Shown here: positions 26,216 to 35,928 of the stretch, piece after piece | How the letters are laid out: every line of letters begins with the position of its first letter | Numbering within the stretch: position 1 is the stretch's first letter | Assembly (NCBI RefSeq): GCF_016827675.1 | Contig: NZ_JAERJA010000001.1 | Span: 1 to 64,000 of the forward strand | Origin: Nocardioides limicola | GTDB taxonomy: Bacteria > Actinomycetota > Actinomycetes > Propionibacteriales > Nocardioidaceae | Direction of reading: 5' to 3' | Length of the DNA: 64,000 nucleotides | The notes under the pieces: model-generated | Seen by the model: only the letters and a program-made list of their open reading frames with translations | The model's database searches: none | What the model was told of the DNA's origin: nothing | Program-made: the position numbers and the translations under genes

Positions 26216-27699
26216 TGGACCCCCACACCCTGGGGCGGCACGACTCGTGGGAGGCCGTCCGGGCCGTGGTGGCCGGCTTCGGTGTCTCCGGCTTCGCGGC
26301 CGCCGACAACCTCACCCACCTGGGTGCGCGGGTGACCGTGCTCGACGAGTCCGGCACGGGCCGGGCCGAGGAGGCCGAGCTGCTCGGCGTCCTCGGTGCC
26401 GACGTCCGTCTCGGGCCCGGCTGCACGGCGGAGTTGCCGGAGCAGGCCGACCTGCTGGTGGTGTCGCCGGGATGGCGTCCCGACGCCGCGCTGATCCGGC
26501 AGGCCCAAAAGCGCGGCGTCCCCGTCTGGGGTGAGGTGGAGCTCGCATGGCGGCTTCGGGACCCGGGCGTGCGCAGCGAGTGGCTGGCGGTCACCGGCAC
26601 CAATGGCAAGACCACCACCGTGCAGATGCTGCAGGCGATCCTGGCCGCTGCCGGTCGCCGGAGCATCTCGGTGGGCAATGTGGGGATGCCGATCGTCGAG
26701 GCGGTGATGGACGGCATCGAGTACGACGCGTTGGCGGTCGAGCTGTCCAGCTTCCAACTGCACTACACCCACTCGATGAGCGCCCAGGCGGCTGCCGTGC
26801 TCAATGTCGCCGAGGACCACGTCGACTGGTACACGGGCTGGACCGGAGACGTGGACCCGATGACCGCCTACGCCCGGGACAAGGGCCGGATCTATGAGCG
26901 GGTCAGCTCCGCCTGCGTGTACAACCTGGCCGACCCGGTCACCGAGGACCTGGTCCGTGAGGCCGACGTGATCGAGGGAGCCCGGGCGGTCGGCTTCACG
27001 CTGGGCACACCGCCGGTCGGCTGTCTCGGCGTCGTCGACGGCATCCTGGTCGACCGGGCGTTCATCGCCGAGCGTGAGCACAGCGCCGCCGAGCTCGCGA
27101 CGGTGGCGGACCTGGCCAACCCGGATGGCTCGCCGGCGGCGCCGCATCAGGTCGCCAACGCGCTGGCGGCCGCGGCGTTGGCGCGAGCCCACGGCGTACC
27201 CCAGGCGGCGGTACGTGACGGGCTGGCCGGCTTCCAGCCGGAGCCGCACCGGATCACGCCGGTCGGCACCATCGACGGTGTGCGTTGGGTCGACGACTCC
27301 AAGGCGACCAACCCCCATGCCGCCCGATCGTCGCTGGCCGCCTTCGACCACGTGGTCTGGGTCGCCGGGGGTCTCGCCAAGGGCGCCCGCTTCGACGACC
27401 TGGTCGCCGGGGTGCGCGACCGGTTGCGGGGTGTGGTGCTGATCGGCCGGGACCGGGATGTGATCGCGGACTCGCTGACCCGACACGCGCCCGATGTCCC
27501 GGTCATCGCCGTCGATGGCGGTGAGACTGGGACACACGAACTGATGGACCGTGTCGTGGAGGCGGCCGCCGGTCTCGCCCGCTCGGGTGACACCGTGCTG
27601 CTGGCGCCGGGATGTGCGTCCATGGACCAGTTCGCGAACTATGCGGAGCGTGGCGACCGGTTCACCGCAGCGGTGGCCAGGCGAGCACACGGAGACTGA
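26215..27699 (+). CDS. murD: UDP-MurNAc-L-Ala:D-glutamate ligase MurD
   Basis: MurD adds D-glutamate to UDP-MurNAc-L-Ala. The 494-residue Mur ligase has a Rossmann-like N-terminal part (VVAGFGVSGFAAADNLTHLG), the ATP loop VTGTNGKTTTVQMLQAIL near residue 125, AVELSSFQLHYT, and DDSKATNPHAA in the C-terminal half. ATG 26215 overlaps the mraY stop by one base (TGATG). The longer in-frame reading runs across mraY and is not real. ftsW follows after 27 bp. Confidence 0.95.
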   Translation: MDPHTLGRHDSWEAVRAVVAGFGVSGFAAADNLTHLGARVTVLDESGTGRAEEAELLGVLGADVRLGPGCTAELPEQADLLVVSPGWRPDAALIRQAQKRGVPVWGEVELAWRLRDPGVRSEWLAVTGTNGKTTTVQMLQAILAAAGRRSISVGNVGMPIVEAVMDGIEYDALAVELSSFQLHYTHSMSAQAAAVLNVAEDHVDWYTGWTGDVDPMTAYARDKGRIYERVSSACVYNLADPVTEDLVREADVIEGARAVGFTLGTPPVGCLGVVDGILVDRAFIAEREHSAAELATVADLANPDGSPAAPHQVANALAAAALARAHGVPQAAVRDGLAGFQPEPHRITPVGTIDGVRWVDDSKATNPHAARSSLAAFDHVVWVAGGLAKGARFDDLVAGVRDRLRGVVLIGRDRDVIADSLTRHAPDVPVIAVDGGETGTHELMDRVVEAAAGLARSGDTVLLAPGCASMDQFANYAERGDRFTAAVARRAHGD

Positions 27700-27726
27700 G
27701 TACGGCGGACGAGGAGGAGCCCACTG

Positions 27727-28956
27727 GTGACCACAGTGCAGGCCCCCTCGATGGTGCGGGAGCGGATGCGCGCACTGCGCAGCGCCCTGGACCGGCCACT
27801 GAGCTCGTACTACCTGCTGTTGAGCGCCTCGGCCCTGCTGCTCACCATCGGGCTGATCATGGTGCTCAGCTCCTCCAGCGTCTACGCCTTCCGGGTGTAC
27901 GACGGCGACTCGTACGCGATCGTGCGCCGACAGTTGATGTGGGTGGGCATCGGGCTGCCTTGTGCGTGGGTCGCCTCCAGGCTGCCGATCCGGCTGGTCC
28001 GGGCTCTGGCCTGGCCGGCCTTCGGGGCGTCCGTGGTGATGCTGACGCTGACCCAGGTGGGCCTGGGGCGCGAGATCGGCGGCAACACGAACTGGCTGGC
28101 CGTCGGCCCCTTCCAGGTGCAGCCGGCCGAGGTCGCCAAGCTGGCGATCGTGCTCTGGGCCGCGCACATCTACGCCAACAAGGAGCGCCGTCTCGCAGAG
28201 TTGGCGCACGTGCTGATCCCGGTGGTGCCCGGACTCCTGCTGATCACCGGCCTGGTGATCTGGGGTCGTGACCTGGGCACGGCGCTGGTGATGATGGGGA
28301 TCCTGCTGGCGATGCTCTGGGTGGTCGGCGCCCCCGCCCGGCTCTTCGCCTTCGCCTTCACCGCACTGGGGGTGGCGGCGTTCGCGCTGGCCGGGACCAG
28401 TTCCGTCCGGGTGGCCCGGATCATGACCTTCACCGACCCGTTCAAGGACTACCTGGCCACCGGCTGGCAGCCGGCCCACGGCCTCTTCGCGCTGACCTCC
28501 GGTGGCATCTTCGGCAAGGGGATCGGGGCGAGCCAGCAGAAGTGGGGCCAGCTCCCTGCGGCGCACACCGACTTCGTCTTCGCCGTGCTCGGCGAAGAGC
28601 TCGGCCTGGTCGGCACCAGCCTGGTGGTCCTGCTGTTCGGGGTGATCGCCTTCGCGGCCATCCGGGTGGCGTTGCGCACCGAGGAGCCGTTCATCCGCTA
28701 CGCGACCTTCGGGATCGTGGCCTGGTTGTCCGGCCAGATGGTCATCAATGTGGGCATGGTGCTCACCCTGCTGCCGGTGATCGGCATCCCGTTGCCGCTG
28801 CTCTCCTTCGGCGGTTCCTCGCTGGTGCCCACCCTGGTGGCACTCGGTCTGCTGGTCGGTTTCGCTCGCCGGGAACCCGAGGCCGCGCTCGCGCTGGCGG
28901 CCCGCCGCCGGACCCGAGCCGTCGGTCTGTCCGGCCTGGGGCGCAGGGCACACTGA
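27727..28956 (+). CDS. ftsW: SEDS-family peptidoglycan polymerase FtsW
   Basis: FtsW polymerises septal glycan strands from lipid II and works with FtsI. The 409-residue protein has about ten membrane helices. SEDS signatures are NTNWLAVGPFQVQPAEVAKL after the fourth helix, the catalytic Asp region HTDFVFAVLGEELG near residue 280, and GIPLPLLSFGGSSLVPTLVA near the end. The GTG start follows GAGGAGG. The basic C-terminal tail is cytosolic. Position between murD and murG is standard. Confidence 0.95.
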   Translation: MTTVQAPSMVRERMRALRSALDRPLSSYYLLLSASALLLTIGLIMVLSSSSVYAFRVYDGDSYAIVRRQLMWVGIGLPCAWVASRLPIRLVRALAWPAFGASVVMLTLTQVGLGREIGGNTNWLAVGPFQVQPAEVAKLAIVLWAAHIYANKERRLAELAHVLIPVVPGLLLITGLVIWGRDLGTALVMMGILLAMLWVVGAPARLFAFAFTALGVAAFALAGTSSVRVARIMTFTDPFKDYLATGWQPAHGLFALTSGGIFGKGIGASQQKWGQLPAAHTDFVFAVLGEELGLVGTSLVVLLFGVIAFAAIRVALRTEEPFIRYATFGIVAWLSGQMVINVGMVLTLLPVIGIPLPLLSFGGSSLVPTLVALGLLVGFARREPEAALALAARRRTRAVGLSGLGRRAH

Positions 28957-28960
28957 GCAC

Positions 28961-30031
28961 ATGCGCGTCCTGCTCGCCGGCGGAGGAACTGCCGGCCACA
29001 CCTCCCCGCTGCTGGCCACTGCCGACGCCCTGCGCCGGTTGCGCCCCGACGTCGAGATCACCTGCCTGGGCACCCCGCGGGGACTGGAGAACACCGTGGT
29101 GCCGGCGGCCGGCTTCCCGCTGGAGCTGATCCCGCCGGTGCCGCTGCCACGCAAACCCGGCGCCGACCTGTTCCGGGTGCCGGGGCGGCTGCGGGCCGCG
29201 GTCAAGGAGACCCTGGCGGTCCTCGACCGGGTCCAGCCCGACGTGGTGGTCGGGTACGGCGGCTATGTGTCGATGCCGGCCTACCTCGCGGCCCGACGGC
29301 GCACCCTGCCGCTGGTGGTGCACGAGCAGAACGCGTTGCCGGGACTGGCCAACAAGGTCGGTGCCAGGCTCGCGGACCGGGTGGCGGTCAGCTTCCCCGA
29401 CACCCGGCTGCGTCACGCCGAGTACGTCGGCCTGCCGATCCGGCGGATGATCTCCATGCTGGACCGGGAGGCGATGCGTGCCGAGGCCCGGGAGTTCTTC
29501 GGCCTGGACGCGCAACGCCCGACCGTGCTGGTCACCGGAGGGTCGCAGGGCGCCCGCAGGCTCAACCAGGCGGTCTCTGCCGCGAGCGGAGCGTTCGCGG
29601 ACGCCGGCGTACAGGTCCTGCACGTGATCGGCCCGAACGGCGAGGCACAACCGAAGCAGACGGGAGTGCCCTACGTGGTGGAGAAGTTCGTGGACCGGAT
29701 GGACCTGGCCTATGCGGCCGCCGATCTGGTGATCTGTCGTGCCGGCGCCTCCAGCGTCACCGAGGCGGCCGCGACGGGCCTGCCGGCCATCTTCGTGCCG
29801 CTGCCCATCGGCAACGGCGAGCAGGCGCACAACGCCGCACCCGTGGTGGCCGCCGGTGGCGGGCTGATGGTCGAGGACAGCGCGCTCACACCGGACTATG
29901 TGGCTGCCACTGTTCCCGCGCTGGCCGTGGACCGGGCCAGGCTGCAGGTGATGGGGCAGGCAGCCGCGGCGCTGATCCGCCGGGACGCCGACGACGTGCT
30001 GGCCCGGATCGTGCTGGAGACGGCCCGATGA
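28961..30031 (+). CDS. murG: UDP-GlcNAc:lipid I N-acetylglucosaminyltransferase MurG
   Basis: MurG converts lipid I to lipid II. The 356-residue GT28 enzyme has the N-terminal loop LLAGGGTAGHTSPLLATADA, VVGYGGYVSMPAYLAA, HEQNALPGLANK, VTGGSQGARRLN at the start of the second domain, and the donor-binding block ICRAGASSVTEAAATGLPAI. The start lies four bases after the ftsW stop, and the stop overlaps murC (ATGA). Confidence 0.96.
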   Translation: MRVLLAGGGTAGHTSPLLATADALRRLRPDVEITCLGTPRGLENTVVPAAGFPLELIPPVPLPRKPGADLFRVPGRLRAAVKETLAVLDRVQPDVVVGYGGYVSMPAYLAARRRTLPLVVHEQNALPGLANKVGARLADRVAVSFPDTRLRHAEYVGLPIRRMISMLDREAMRAEAREFFGLDAQRPTVLVTGGSQGARRLNQAVSAASGAFADAGVQVLHVIGPNGEAQPKQTGVPYVVEKFVDRMDLAYAAADLVICRAGASSVTEAAATGLPAIFVPLPIGNGEQAHNAAPVVAAGGGLMVEDSALTPDYVAATVPALAVDRARLQVMGQAAAALIRRDADDVLARIVLETAR

Positions 30032-31449
30032 GGGTCGACGTTCCGGCACGGGTGTTGCCCGCCGAGGAACTCGGGCGGGTGCACTTCATCGGCATCGGCG
30101 GCGCCGGGCTCTCCGCGATCGCCCGGATCATGCTGGAGCGGGGGATCGAGGTCAGCGGCAGCGACGCCAACGACTCGCCGACGCTGCAGGCACTGCGCGA
30201 CCTCGGCGCCCGGGTGCACGTGGGACACGCCGCAGAGCACCTCGGCGACGCCGACACGGTGGTCGTGTCCACGGCGGTCCGCGAGGACAATCCCGAGGTG
30301 GTCGCGGCCCAGGCTGCCGGGCTGCGGGTCTGGCCGCGATCGGCCGCCCTGGCCTCGGTGATGGCTGGCCGGCGGACGCTCGCGGTGGCCGGCACGCACG
30401 GCAAGACCACCACGACGTCGCTGCTCACCGTCGCCCTGCTGGCTGCGGGGGCGGACCCCACCTTCGCCGTCGGTGGGGAACTGCACCAACTCGGCACCAA
30501 CGCCCGGCACGGCTCCGGGGCGGACTTCGTGGCCGAGGCGGACGAGAGCGACGGCGCCTTCCTGGTCTATTCGCCCTACGCTGCGGTGGTCACCAACGTC
30601 GAGGCCGACCATCTGGACAACTGGGGCACCGAGGAGGCCTACCGGGCCGCCTTCGAGGAGTTCCTGGACCGGATCGACGCGTCCGGCTTCGTGGTCTGTT
30701 GCATCGACGACCCGGGTGCGGCCGCGTTGGCCGACGTAGCGAGGGGGCGGGGGCTGCGGGTGGTGGCCGTCGGTGAACACCCCGACGCCGACTACCGGCT
30801 CAGCGACGTCAGGTTCGCCGGCCGGGACTCGGCGGCCGAGGTGTGCCACGGGCCGGACCTGCTGGGCACCCTGCGGTTGCAGATCCCCGGCCGGCACTAT
30901 CTGGTCGACGCGGTCGCGGCGCTGGCGCTGGGCCTGGAGCTGGGTCACGACTTCGAGGCGTTGACCGCGGGGATGGCCGGCTTCGCCGGCACCAAGCGTC
31001 GGATGGAGTTCAAGGGGGAGGCGGCCGGCGTCCGGGTCTTCGACTCCTATGCGCACCACCCGAACGAGATCACCGGAGACCTGGAGGCGGCTCGAGCGGT
31101 CGCCGGCGACGGGCAGCTGGTGGTGGCCTTCCAGCCGCATCTGGTCTCCCGTACCCGGATCTTCGGAGCCCAGATGGGGCGGGCGTTGGGAGCCGCCGAT
31201 CAGGTGGTGGTCCTGGACGTCTATCTGGCACGCGAGGACGCCGACCCGGAGGTGACCGGAGGCACGGTCGCCGCCGCGGTGCCGTTGCCCGACGAGCGGG
31301 TCTCCTTCGTCGCCGACCGGGCCCGGGTGGTCGGCGAGCTGATCGCCCGGAGCAACCCCGGTGACCTGGTGCTGACCCTGGGCGCCGGCGATGTCACCGA
31401 GGTCGGCCCGCTGCTGCTCGCTGCGCTCTCCGACGGTCGCGATGGCTGA
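30028..31449 (+). CDS. murC: UDP-MurNAc:L-alanine ligase MurC
   Basis: MurC adds L-alanine to UDP-MurNAc, the first peptide step. The 473-residue ligase has VHFIGIGGAGLSAIARIMLE near residue 14, the ATP loop AVAGTHGKTTTTSLLTVALL near residue 118, the EADESDGAFL block, and DSYAHHPNEI in the third domain. It overlaps ftsQ by eight bases, which supports translational coupling. Confidence 0.96.
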   Translation: MRVDVPARVLPAEELGRVHFIGIGGAGLSAIARIMLERGIEVSGSDANDSPTLQALRDLGARVHVGHAAEHLGDADTVVVSTAVREDNPEVVAAQAAGLRVWPRSAALASVMAGRRTLAVAGTHGKTTTTSLLTVALLAAGADPTFAVGGELHQLGTNARHGSGADFVAEADESDGAFLVYSPYAAVVTNVEADHLDNWGTEEAYRAAFEEFLDRIDASGFVVCCIDDPGAAALADVARGRGLRVVAVGEHPDADYRLSDVRFAGRDSAAEVCHGPDLLGTLRLQIPGRHYLVDAVAALALGLELGHDFEALTAGMAGFAGTKRRMEFKGEAAGVRVFDSYAHHPNEITGDLEAARAVAGDGQLVVAFQPHLVSRTRIFGAQMGRALGAADQVVVLDVYLAREDADPEVTGGTVAAAVPLPDERVSFVADRARVVGELIARSNPGDLVLTLGAGDVTEVGPLLLAALSDGRDG

Positions 31450-32179
31450 GCGGACCGAGGTCGACCCGTCCCAGCGGGAACGCCAGCGGTTCGTCCGTCG
31501 GCAGTGGTCACGGCGGTGGCTCACCTGGCGTCCGGTGCTGGCCGTGGTGCTGCTGCTGGCAGCGTTGGTCGGCGGCGGGTGGCTGGTGTTCTTCTCCGAC
31601 CACCTGGCGCTCGTCGATGCCGAGGTGACCGGGGTGGACGGTCTGCCTGCCCAGCGGGTGATCAGTGCGGCGGAGCTGCCGGTGGGCACCCCGCTGGCCC
31701 GGGTGGATCTCAAGGCCGTGCAGAGCCGAGTGGAGGCGCTGGCGCCGGTGAAGTCCGCCGAGGTGTCCCGCGCCTGGCCTGACGGGCTGCGGATCGAGGT
31801 CACCGAGCGGGTGCCTCTCGCGATCGTCGAGGTCGGTGGATCGATCCGGGCGATGGACGCCGAGGGCGTCCTCTTCTTCGGGTACGAGACCGCCCCGGAC
31901 GGGCTGCCGCGGGTGGTCACCGGTGGCGCCACCCAGCGGGAGGCGCTGGCTGAGGGTGCGAAGGTGATCGCGGCGCTGCCCGAGGAGGTCGCGGCCGAGG
32001 TGGATCATGTCGAGGTGCGGACCGTGGACCGGATCTCGTTGCTGCTGCTCGACGGTCGCCGGGTCGAGTGGGGCAGTGCCGAGGGTTCCGCGGAGAAGGC
32101 ACGGGTGCTGGCCGCGCTGCTGGCACAACCCGCCGCGGTGTACGACGTCTCGGTGCCGGGGCAGCCGACCACTCGTTAG
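31442..32179 (+). CDS. ftsQ: cell division protein FtsQ
   Basis: FtsQ is a bitopic divisome scaffold. The 245-residue protein has a basic cytosolic N terminus and one membrane helix at about 35-56 ([20 protein letters not shown]). The POTRA domain contains [20 protein letters not shown] and [20 protein letters not shown]. The FtsQ domain with [20 protein letters not shown] follows. The ATG at 31442 overlaps murC; a start further upstream would overlap more. Its stop codon overlaps the stop of the convergent gene at 32176. Confidence 0.93.
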   Translation: MAERTEVDPSQRERQRFVRRQWSRRWLTWRPVLAVVLLLAALVGGGWLVFFSDHLALVDAEVTGVDGLPAQRVISAAELPVGTPLARVDLKAVQSRVEALAPVKSAEVSRAWPDGLRIEVTERVPLAIVEVGGSIRAMDAEGVLFFGYETAPDGLPRVVTGGATQREALAEGAKVIAALPEEVAAEVDHVEVRTVDRISLLLLDGRRVEWGSAEGSAEKARVLAALLAQPAAVYDVSVPGQPTTR

Positions 32180-32958
32180 TCGATGCCCTCGGCGATCAGT
32201 GCCGCCACCGCGGCCACCGCCTCGGGTTCGCCGGTGAGGTCGACCTGGTCGCCGCGCCCCCAGGCCCAGCGTGCCAGGTCCTCGACCGTGCCGGTGGCGG
32301 TGACCCGAGGTGTCCCCTCGGAAGCCCGGAGGGCGCGGGGAACGTCGTACCAGGTGCCCGAGGTGGGCTGGGTCCCGCTCCAGCGGCCCACCTCCACCAG
32401 CCAGTCGGCGCCGGTGTCGGTCGCCACGAAGCGGGCTGTGGTGGCGACGTCGTAGCTGGCCCATCCGGGCAACCATCCCCACATCACGTCGACGCAATGG
32501 TCCACCGCGCCGGCGGCGACGTCGGGGCTGATCGGGTCGGGGGTGAGCCCGGCGGTCAACTCGGCGTCGATCCGGTGGAAGGTGGCCTCGTAGGTCTGCA
32601 TCCGACGGGTGAACCCGACGGTCTGCTCCGCGGGCCACCATGTCCAGCGTGGTTCGTCGTCGCCCAGGCGCTCCAACTCGGCGAGCAGGTCGGCGGTGGC
32701 GCGTTCACGCAGTCGCAGCAGCGACGCGGTGTCGGTGGGTCGGGTCGGCTTCGCCTCGTCCACGGCCGCCACCTCGGCATCGGTGAGCGCTCCGCTGCGA
32801 AGGATCCCGCCCCAGAAGAGGTGGACCTCGGTGAGGTGCCAGAGCAGGTCGTCGGCCGACCAGTCCGGGCAACTGGGGCAGCGGGCCTGCGGGTCGGTGC
32901 CGGCGAGAACCTCAGCGAAGCGGGTGGCTTCGTCGCGGATCACGGACTCTCGGTGCAT
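32176..32958 (-). CDS. maleylpyruvate isomerase family, mycothiol-dependent type protein
   Basis: This 260-residue protein has an N-terminal DinB-like four-helix bundle with candidate metal-binding histidines ([18 protein letters not shown] and [14 protein letters not shown]). A C-terminal sterol-carrier-like domain follows ([19 protein letters not shown]). The arrangement matches the mycothiol-dependent maleylpyruvate isomerase family (TIGR03083-like). The true substrate is unknown. It lies between ftsQ and ftsZ on the opposite strand, with its stop overlapping that of ftsQ, so it separates ftsZ from the upstream division genes. Nothing links it to division by sequence. Confidence 0.85.
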   Translation of the reverse strand: MHRESVIRDEATRFAEVLAGTDPQARCPSCPDWSADDLLWHLTEVHLFWGGILRSGALTDAEVAAVDEAKPTRPTDTASLLRLRERATADLLAELERLGDDEPRWTWWPAEQTVGFTRRMQTYEATFHRIDAELTAGLTPDPISPDVAAGAVDHCVDVMWGWLPGWASYDVATTARFVATDTGADWLVEVGRWSGTQPTSGTWYDVPRALRASEGTPRVTATGTVEDLARWAWGRGDQVDLTGEPEAVAAVAALIAEGID

Positions 32959-33109
32959 GACCTCACGCTACTGGCGGCAGCAGGCCGAGGGAATCGAATT
33001 GATCTGCGGCCGGGACGGATGCGGATCCGTGGACAAACTTCGGGCCGACACGCGGCGTGTTGCCCGGGAATCACCCCGACTCGGCCCTACTGTCTTCAGC
33101 ATCACAAGG

Positions 33110-33147
33110 TTGACATAACTCTAACCCTCAGCCTCAGGGTTAGAGTT
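33110..33147 (+). promoter_or_regulatory. ftsZ promoter region with a perfect 12-bp inverted repeat
   Basis: TTGACA (33110-33115) is followed at once by AACTCTAACCCT (33117-33128), seven bases, and its exact reverse complement AGGGTTAGAGTT (33136-33147). A good -10 box at normal spacing from TTGACA is not seen, so the -35 reading is uncertain. The palindrome may be an operator or an RNA hairpin in the ftsZ leader, 88 bp before the ATG. The rest of the 276-bp gap shows no further clear feature. Confidence 0.65.
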
Positions 33148-33234
33148 CCGGAGCAGGATCCCGGATCGTGTCGATCGCGTGGCTTCCCCTCCAGCATCAG
33201 ACAACCGACACGATCCAACGGAAGGCGAGCCGTC

Positions 33235-34434
33235 ATGGCAGCAGCGCAGAACTACCTGGCCATCATCAAGGTCGTCGGCATCGGTGGGGGAGGCGTCAAC
33301 GCCGTCAACCGGATGATCGAGGTCGGGCTCAAGGGCGTCGAGTTCATCGCCATCAACACCGACGCGCAGGCGTTGCTGATGAGCGACGCGGACGTCAAGC
33401 TCGACATCGGCCGTGAACTGACCCGAGGGCTCGGAGCCGGAGCCAACCCCGAGGTGGGTGCCCAGGCTGCCGAGGATCACGCGGATGAGATCGAAGAGGT
33501 CATCAAGGGCGCCGACATGGTCTTCGTCACCGCCGGCGAAGGCGGTGGCACCGGCACCGGCGGCGCTCCGATCGTCGCCCGGATCGCCCGTTCGCTGGGC
33601 GCCCTGACCATCGGTGTGGTGACCCGGCCGTTCGCGTTCGAGGGACGGCGGCGGGCGAACTCCGCCGAACAGGGCATCGCCAACCTCCGCGAGGAGGTCG
33701 ACACCCTGATCGTGATCCCCAACGACCGGCTGCTCTCCATCAGCGACCGCAGCGTCTCGATGCTGGACGCGTTCAAGCAGGCCGACCAGGTGCTGCTCCA
33801 GGGCGTCTCCGGGATCACCGACCTGATCACCACCCCGGGCCTGATCAACCTCGACTTCGCCGACGTGAAGTCGGTGATGGCCAATGCGGGCTCGGCGCTG
33901 ATGGGCATCGGGTCGGCGCGCGGCGACGACCGGTCCGTGGTGGCCGCAGAGATGGCCGTCTCCTCGCCGCTCCTGGAGGCCTCGATCGACGGCGCGTACG
34001 GCGTACTGCTCTCCATCGCCGGTGGTTCCGACCTCGGTCTCTTCGAGATCAACGAGGCCGCCGCGCTGGTGTCGCAGGCGGCGCACCCCGAGGCCAACAT
34101 CATCTTCGGTGCCACCATCGACGACGCTCTGGGCGACGAGGTCCGGGTGACTGTCATCGCCGCCGGCTTCGATGGTGGACAGCCCAAGCGTCGCGAGGAG
34201 GGCGCCAGTGTGCTCGGGCGGCCGCAGCCGAAGAAGCAGAGCCAGGAAGAGGTCCGCGACGCCGTCCGTCAACTCCAGGGCCAGCAGGCTCCTGCTCCCG
34301 CGCCCAGGCAGCCCGAGTCGGTCCCGGCCGGTGCCGCTGTCCGTGCTCCGCAGCAGCCTCCGGCGCCGGTCGCGCAGCCCCGCCAGGTGCAGTTCGATGA
34401 CGACGACCTGGACGTGCCCGACTTCTTGAAGTGA
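33235..34434 (+). CDS. ftsZ: cell division GTPase FtsZ
   Basis: FtsZ is the tubulin-like GTPase that forms the Z ring. The 399-residue protein has [18 protein letters not shown] near the N terminus, the tubulin signature [20 protein letters not shown] near residue 101, and the T7 loop [11 protein letters not shown] near 205. A Gln/Pro/Ala-rich linker from about 330 to 385 leads to the C-terminal peptide [12 protein letters not shown], which binds SepF and other partners. The ATG at 33235 follows GGAAGGCGAG with a short gap. Its stop overlaps pgeF (GTGA). Confidence 0.97.
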   Translation: MAAAQNYLAIIKVVGIGGGGVNAVNRMIEVGLKGVEFIAINTDAQALLMSDADVKLDIGRELTRGLGAGANPEVGAQAAEDHADEIEEVIKGADMVFVTAGEGGGTGTGGAPIVARIARSLGALTIGVVTRPFAFEGRRRANSAEQGIANLREEVDTLIVIPNDRLLSISDRSVSMLDAFKQADQVLLQGVSGITDLITTPGLINLDFADVKSVMANAGSALMGIGSARGDDRSVVAAEMAVSSPLLEASIDGAYGVLLSIAGGSDLGLFEINEAAALVSQAAHPEANIIFGATIDDALGDEVRVTVIAAGFDGGQPKRREEGASVLGRPQPKKQSQEEVRDAVRQLQGQQAPAPAPRQPESVPAGAAVRAPQQPPAPVAQPRQVQFDDDDLDVPDFLK

Positions 34435-35165
34435 GCCGGGTGTACTCGTTCCGCACCGCCATCGGCCCCGTCGACCTGGCCTTCACGGACCGGTTCGGCG
34501 GGGTCAGTGCCGCTCCCTTCGATGAACTCAACCTGGGGATCAACACCGCCGACCTGCCCCACCGAGTCGCCGAGAACCTGCACCGGGTGCTCCACGACTT
34601 CGCGCCGGAAGCGACCCCGGCCCGGGCGATGACGCAGGTGCACGGCGACCGGGTGGCGGTGCTGGCCGATGCGCTCGACGACCCCGGCGAGGCGGACGGG
34701 CTGGTCACCGACGCGGCCGACCTGGTCCTGGTGGTCCGCGTCGCCGACTGTGTGCCGGTGCTGCTCGCCGACCCGGTGGTCGGGGTGGTCGGCGTCGCCC
34801 ACGCCGGTCGCCGGGGCGTGCAGGTGGGGCTGGTGAGCCGGGTCGTCGACCAGATGCGGGCGTTGGCCGCGGAGCGGATCACCGCCTGGATCGGCCCCCA
34901 CATCTGCGCCGGCTGCTACGAGGTGCCCCCGTCCATGCAGGACGAGGTGGCTGCCATCGAACCCGAGACGCGCGCCCTCACCTCCTGGGGAACTGCGTCG
35001 ATCGACCTGGCTGCCGGGGTGCGTGCCCAACTGGGGCGCTCCGGGGTCGAGGTGATCGACGCGAGCCGCTGCACCCGCGAATCCGCGGATCTCTACTCCC
35101 ACCGGCGCGACGGCGCCGAAGCCGGGCGGCTCGCCGGCCTGGTGCGGATCCGGAGTGCGGCATGA
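34431..35165 (+). CDS. pgeF: YfiH/PgeF-family purine nucleoside phosphorylase-like protein
   Basis: This 244-residue member of the DUF152/YfiH family is formerly called laccase-domain protein. Family members repair mis-incorporated amino acids in peptidoglycan or act on purine nucleosides. Metal-site blocks are [31 protein letters not shown] (HAGWRG in most homologues) and [13 protein letters not shown]. The gene overlaps ftsZ and the YggS gene by four bases each, the usual actinobacterial order after ftsZ. In E. coli PgeF keeps L-Ala in place of L-Ser in the stem peptide, which would suit this cluster. Confidence 0.9.
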   Translation: MSRVYSFRTAIGPVDLAFTDRFGGVSAAPFDELNLGINTADLPHRVAENLHRVLHDFAPEATPARAMTQVHGDRVAVLADALDDPGEADGLVTDAADLVLVVRVADCVPVLLADPVVGVVGVAHAGRRGVQVGLVSRVVDQMRALAAERITAWIGPHICAGCYEVPPSMQDEVAAIEPETRALTSWGTASIDLAAGVRAQLGRSGVEVIDASRCTRESADLYSHRRDGAEAGRLAGLVRIRSAA

Positions 35166-35866
35166 GTCGCCGGGACGCGCTGGCCGCGAACCTGGCTGCC
35201 GTGCACGCCCGCATCGACGATGCCTGCGCCGCGGCCGGACGGGACCCCGGAGCGGTCCAGCTGGTCGTGGTCACCAAACACTTCCCGGCCAGCGATGTGG
35301 AGTTGCTCGCCGGGCTCGGGGTCACCCATGTGGGTGAGAATCGTCACCAGGAGGCGATGGCCAAGGCGGCCCAGGTGACGGCCCCGGTGACCTGGCACTT
35401 CATCGGGAGCCTGCAGAGCAACAAGGCCGCCGCGGTCGCGTCGTACGCCGACGTGGTGGAGTCGGTGGACCGGGCCAAGCTGGTCGCCCCGCTGGGGCGC
35501 GGACGGCTCGCTCGCGGCCTGCCGGAGCCGCTGGACTGTCTGGTCCAGGTGAGTCTGGATCCGCCTTCGGCTGGGCCGGGTCGCGCCGGCGCGGACCCCG
35601 ACCGGGTGCTGGAACTCGCCGCCCTGATCGCTGAGGCCGACGGGCTGAACGTCGCGGGCGTGATGGCGGTGGCGCCGCTCGACGAGGACCCGAGGGCGGC
35701 TTTCGCCAGGCTGGCAGTGGTGGCTGAACGACTCCGGTCCGAGCACCCCGAAGCCCGGGTGCTGTCAGCGGGGATGAGCGGCGATCTGGAAGCAGCGATC
35801 GCACACGGTGCGACACACGTGCGTGTCGGACGCGCGGTGCTCGGAGAGAGGGAGTTGAACGGGTAA
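35162..35866 (+). CDS. YggS-family PLP-binding protein
   Basis: This 234-residue PLP-binding protein adopts the alanine-racemase barrel fold without known catalytic activity and takes part in PLP homeostasis. The PLP lysine lies in [20 protein letters not shown]. Further blocks are [25 protein letters not shown] and [20 protein letters not shown]. An internal Gly/Ala stretch near residue 140 is typical. It starts overlapping pgeF (ATGA) and ends in TAATG, overlapping a 20-codon ORF that leads to sepF. Confidence 0.93.
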   Translation: MSRRDALAANLAAVHARIDDACAAAGRDPGAVQLVVVTKHFPASDVELLAGLGVTHVGENRHQEAMAKAAQVTAPVTWHFIGSLQSNKAAAVASYADVVESVDRAKLVAPLGRGRLARGLPEPLDCLVQVSLDPPSAGPGRAGADPDRVLELAALIAEADGLNVAGVMAVAPLDEDPRAAFARLAVVAERLRSEHPEARVLSAGMSGDLEAAIAHGATHVRVGRAVLGERELNG

Positions 35867-35928
35867 TGTCACAGCACAAGAACGCATCCTCACCGGATGC
35901 GCCGTTGGTGAAGGGCGAGAAGTCATGA
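35866..35928 (+). CDS. 20-residue ORF bridging yggS and sepF
   Basis: The YggS stop TAA (35864-35866) shares its last base with an ATG at 35866. This opens a frame of exactly 20 codons whose TGA (35926-35928) overlaps the sepF ATG at 35925. The peptide is hydrophilic and begins [10 protein letters not shown] 7-bp stem CGCATCC/GGATGCG with loop TCACC lies inside it (35883-35901). The double overlap would let ribosomes move from yggS to sepF, so it may be a coupling leader peptide. No homology is known to me. Confidence 0.45.
   Translation: MSQHKNASSPDAPLVKGEKS

Noticed and set aside
26188-29205. 1005-codon minus-strand frame across murD, ftsW and murG
   Set aside because: Low-complexity translation without motifs, lying opposite three well-supported cell wall genes.
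33040-33215. GACAC words upstream of ftsZ as WhiA sites
   Set aside because: Five-base words are expected by chance in this sequence; whiA is not in the window and spacing gives no support.
35883-35901. Intrinsic terminator between yggS and sepF
   Set aside because: The stem is only 7 bp, lacks a U-run and lies within a double-overlapping short frame, so termination inside the operon is unlikely.
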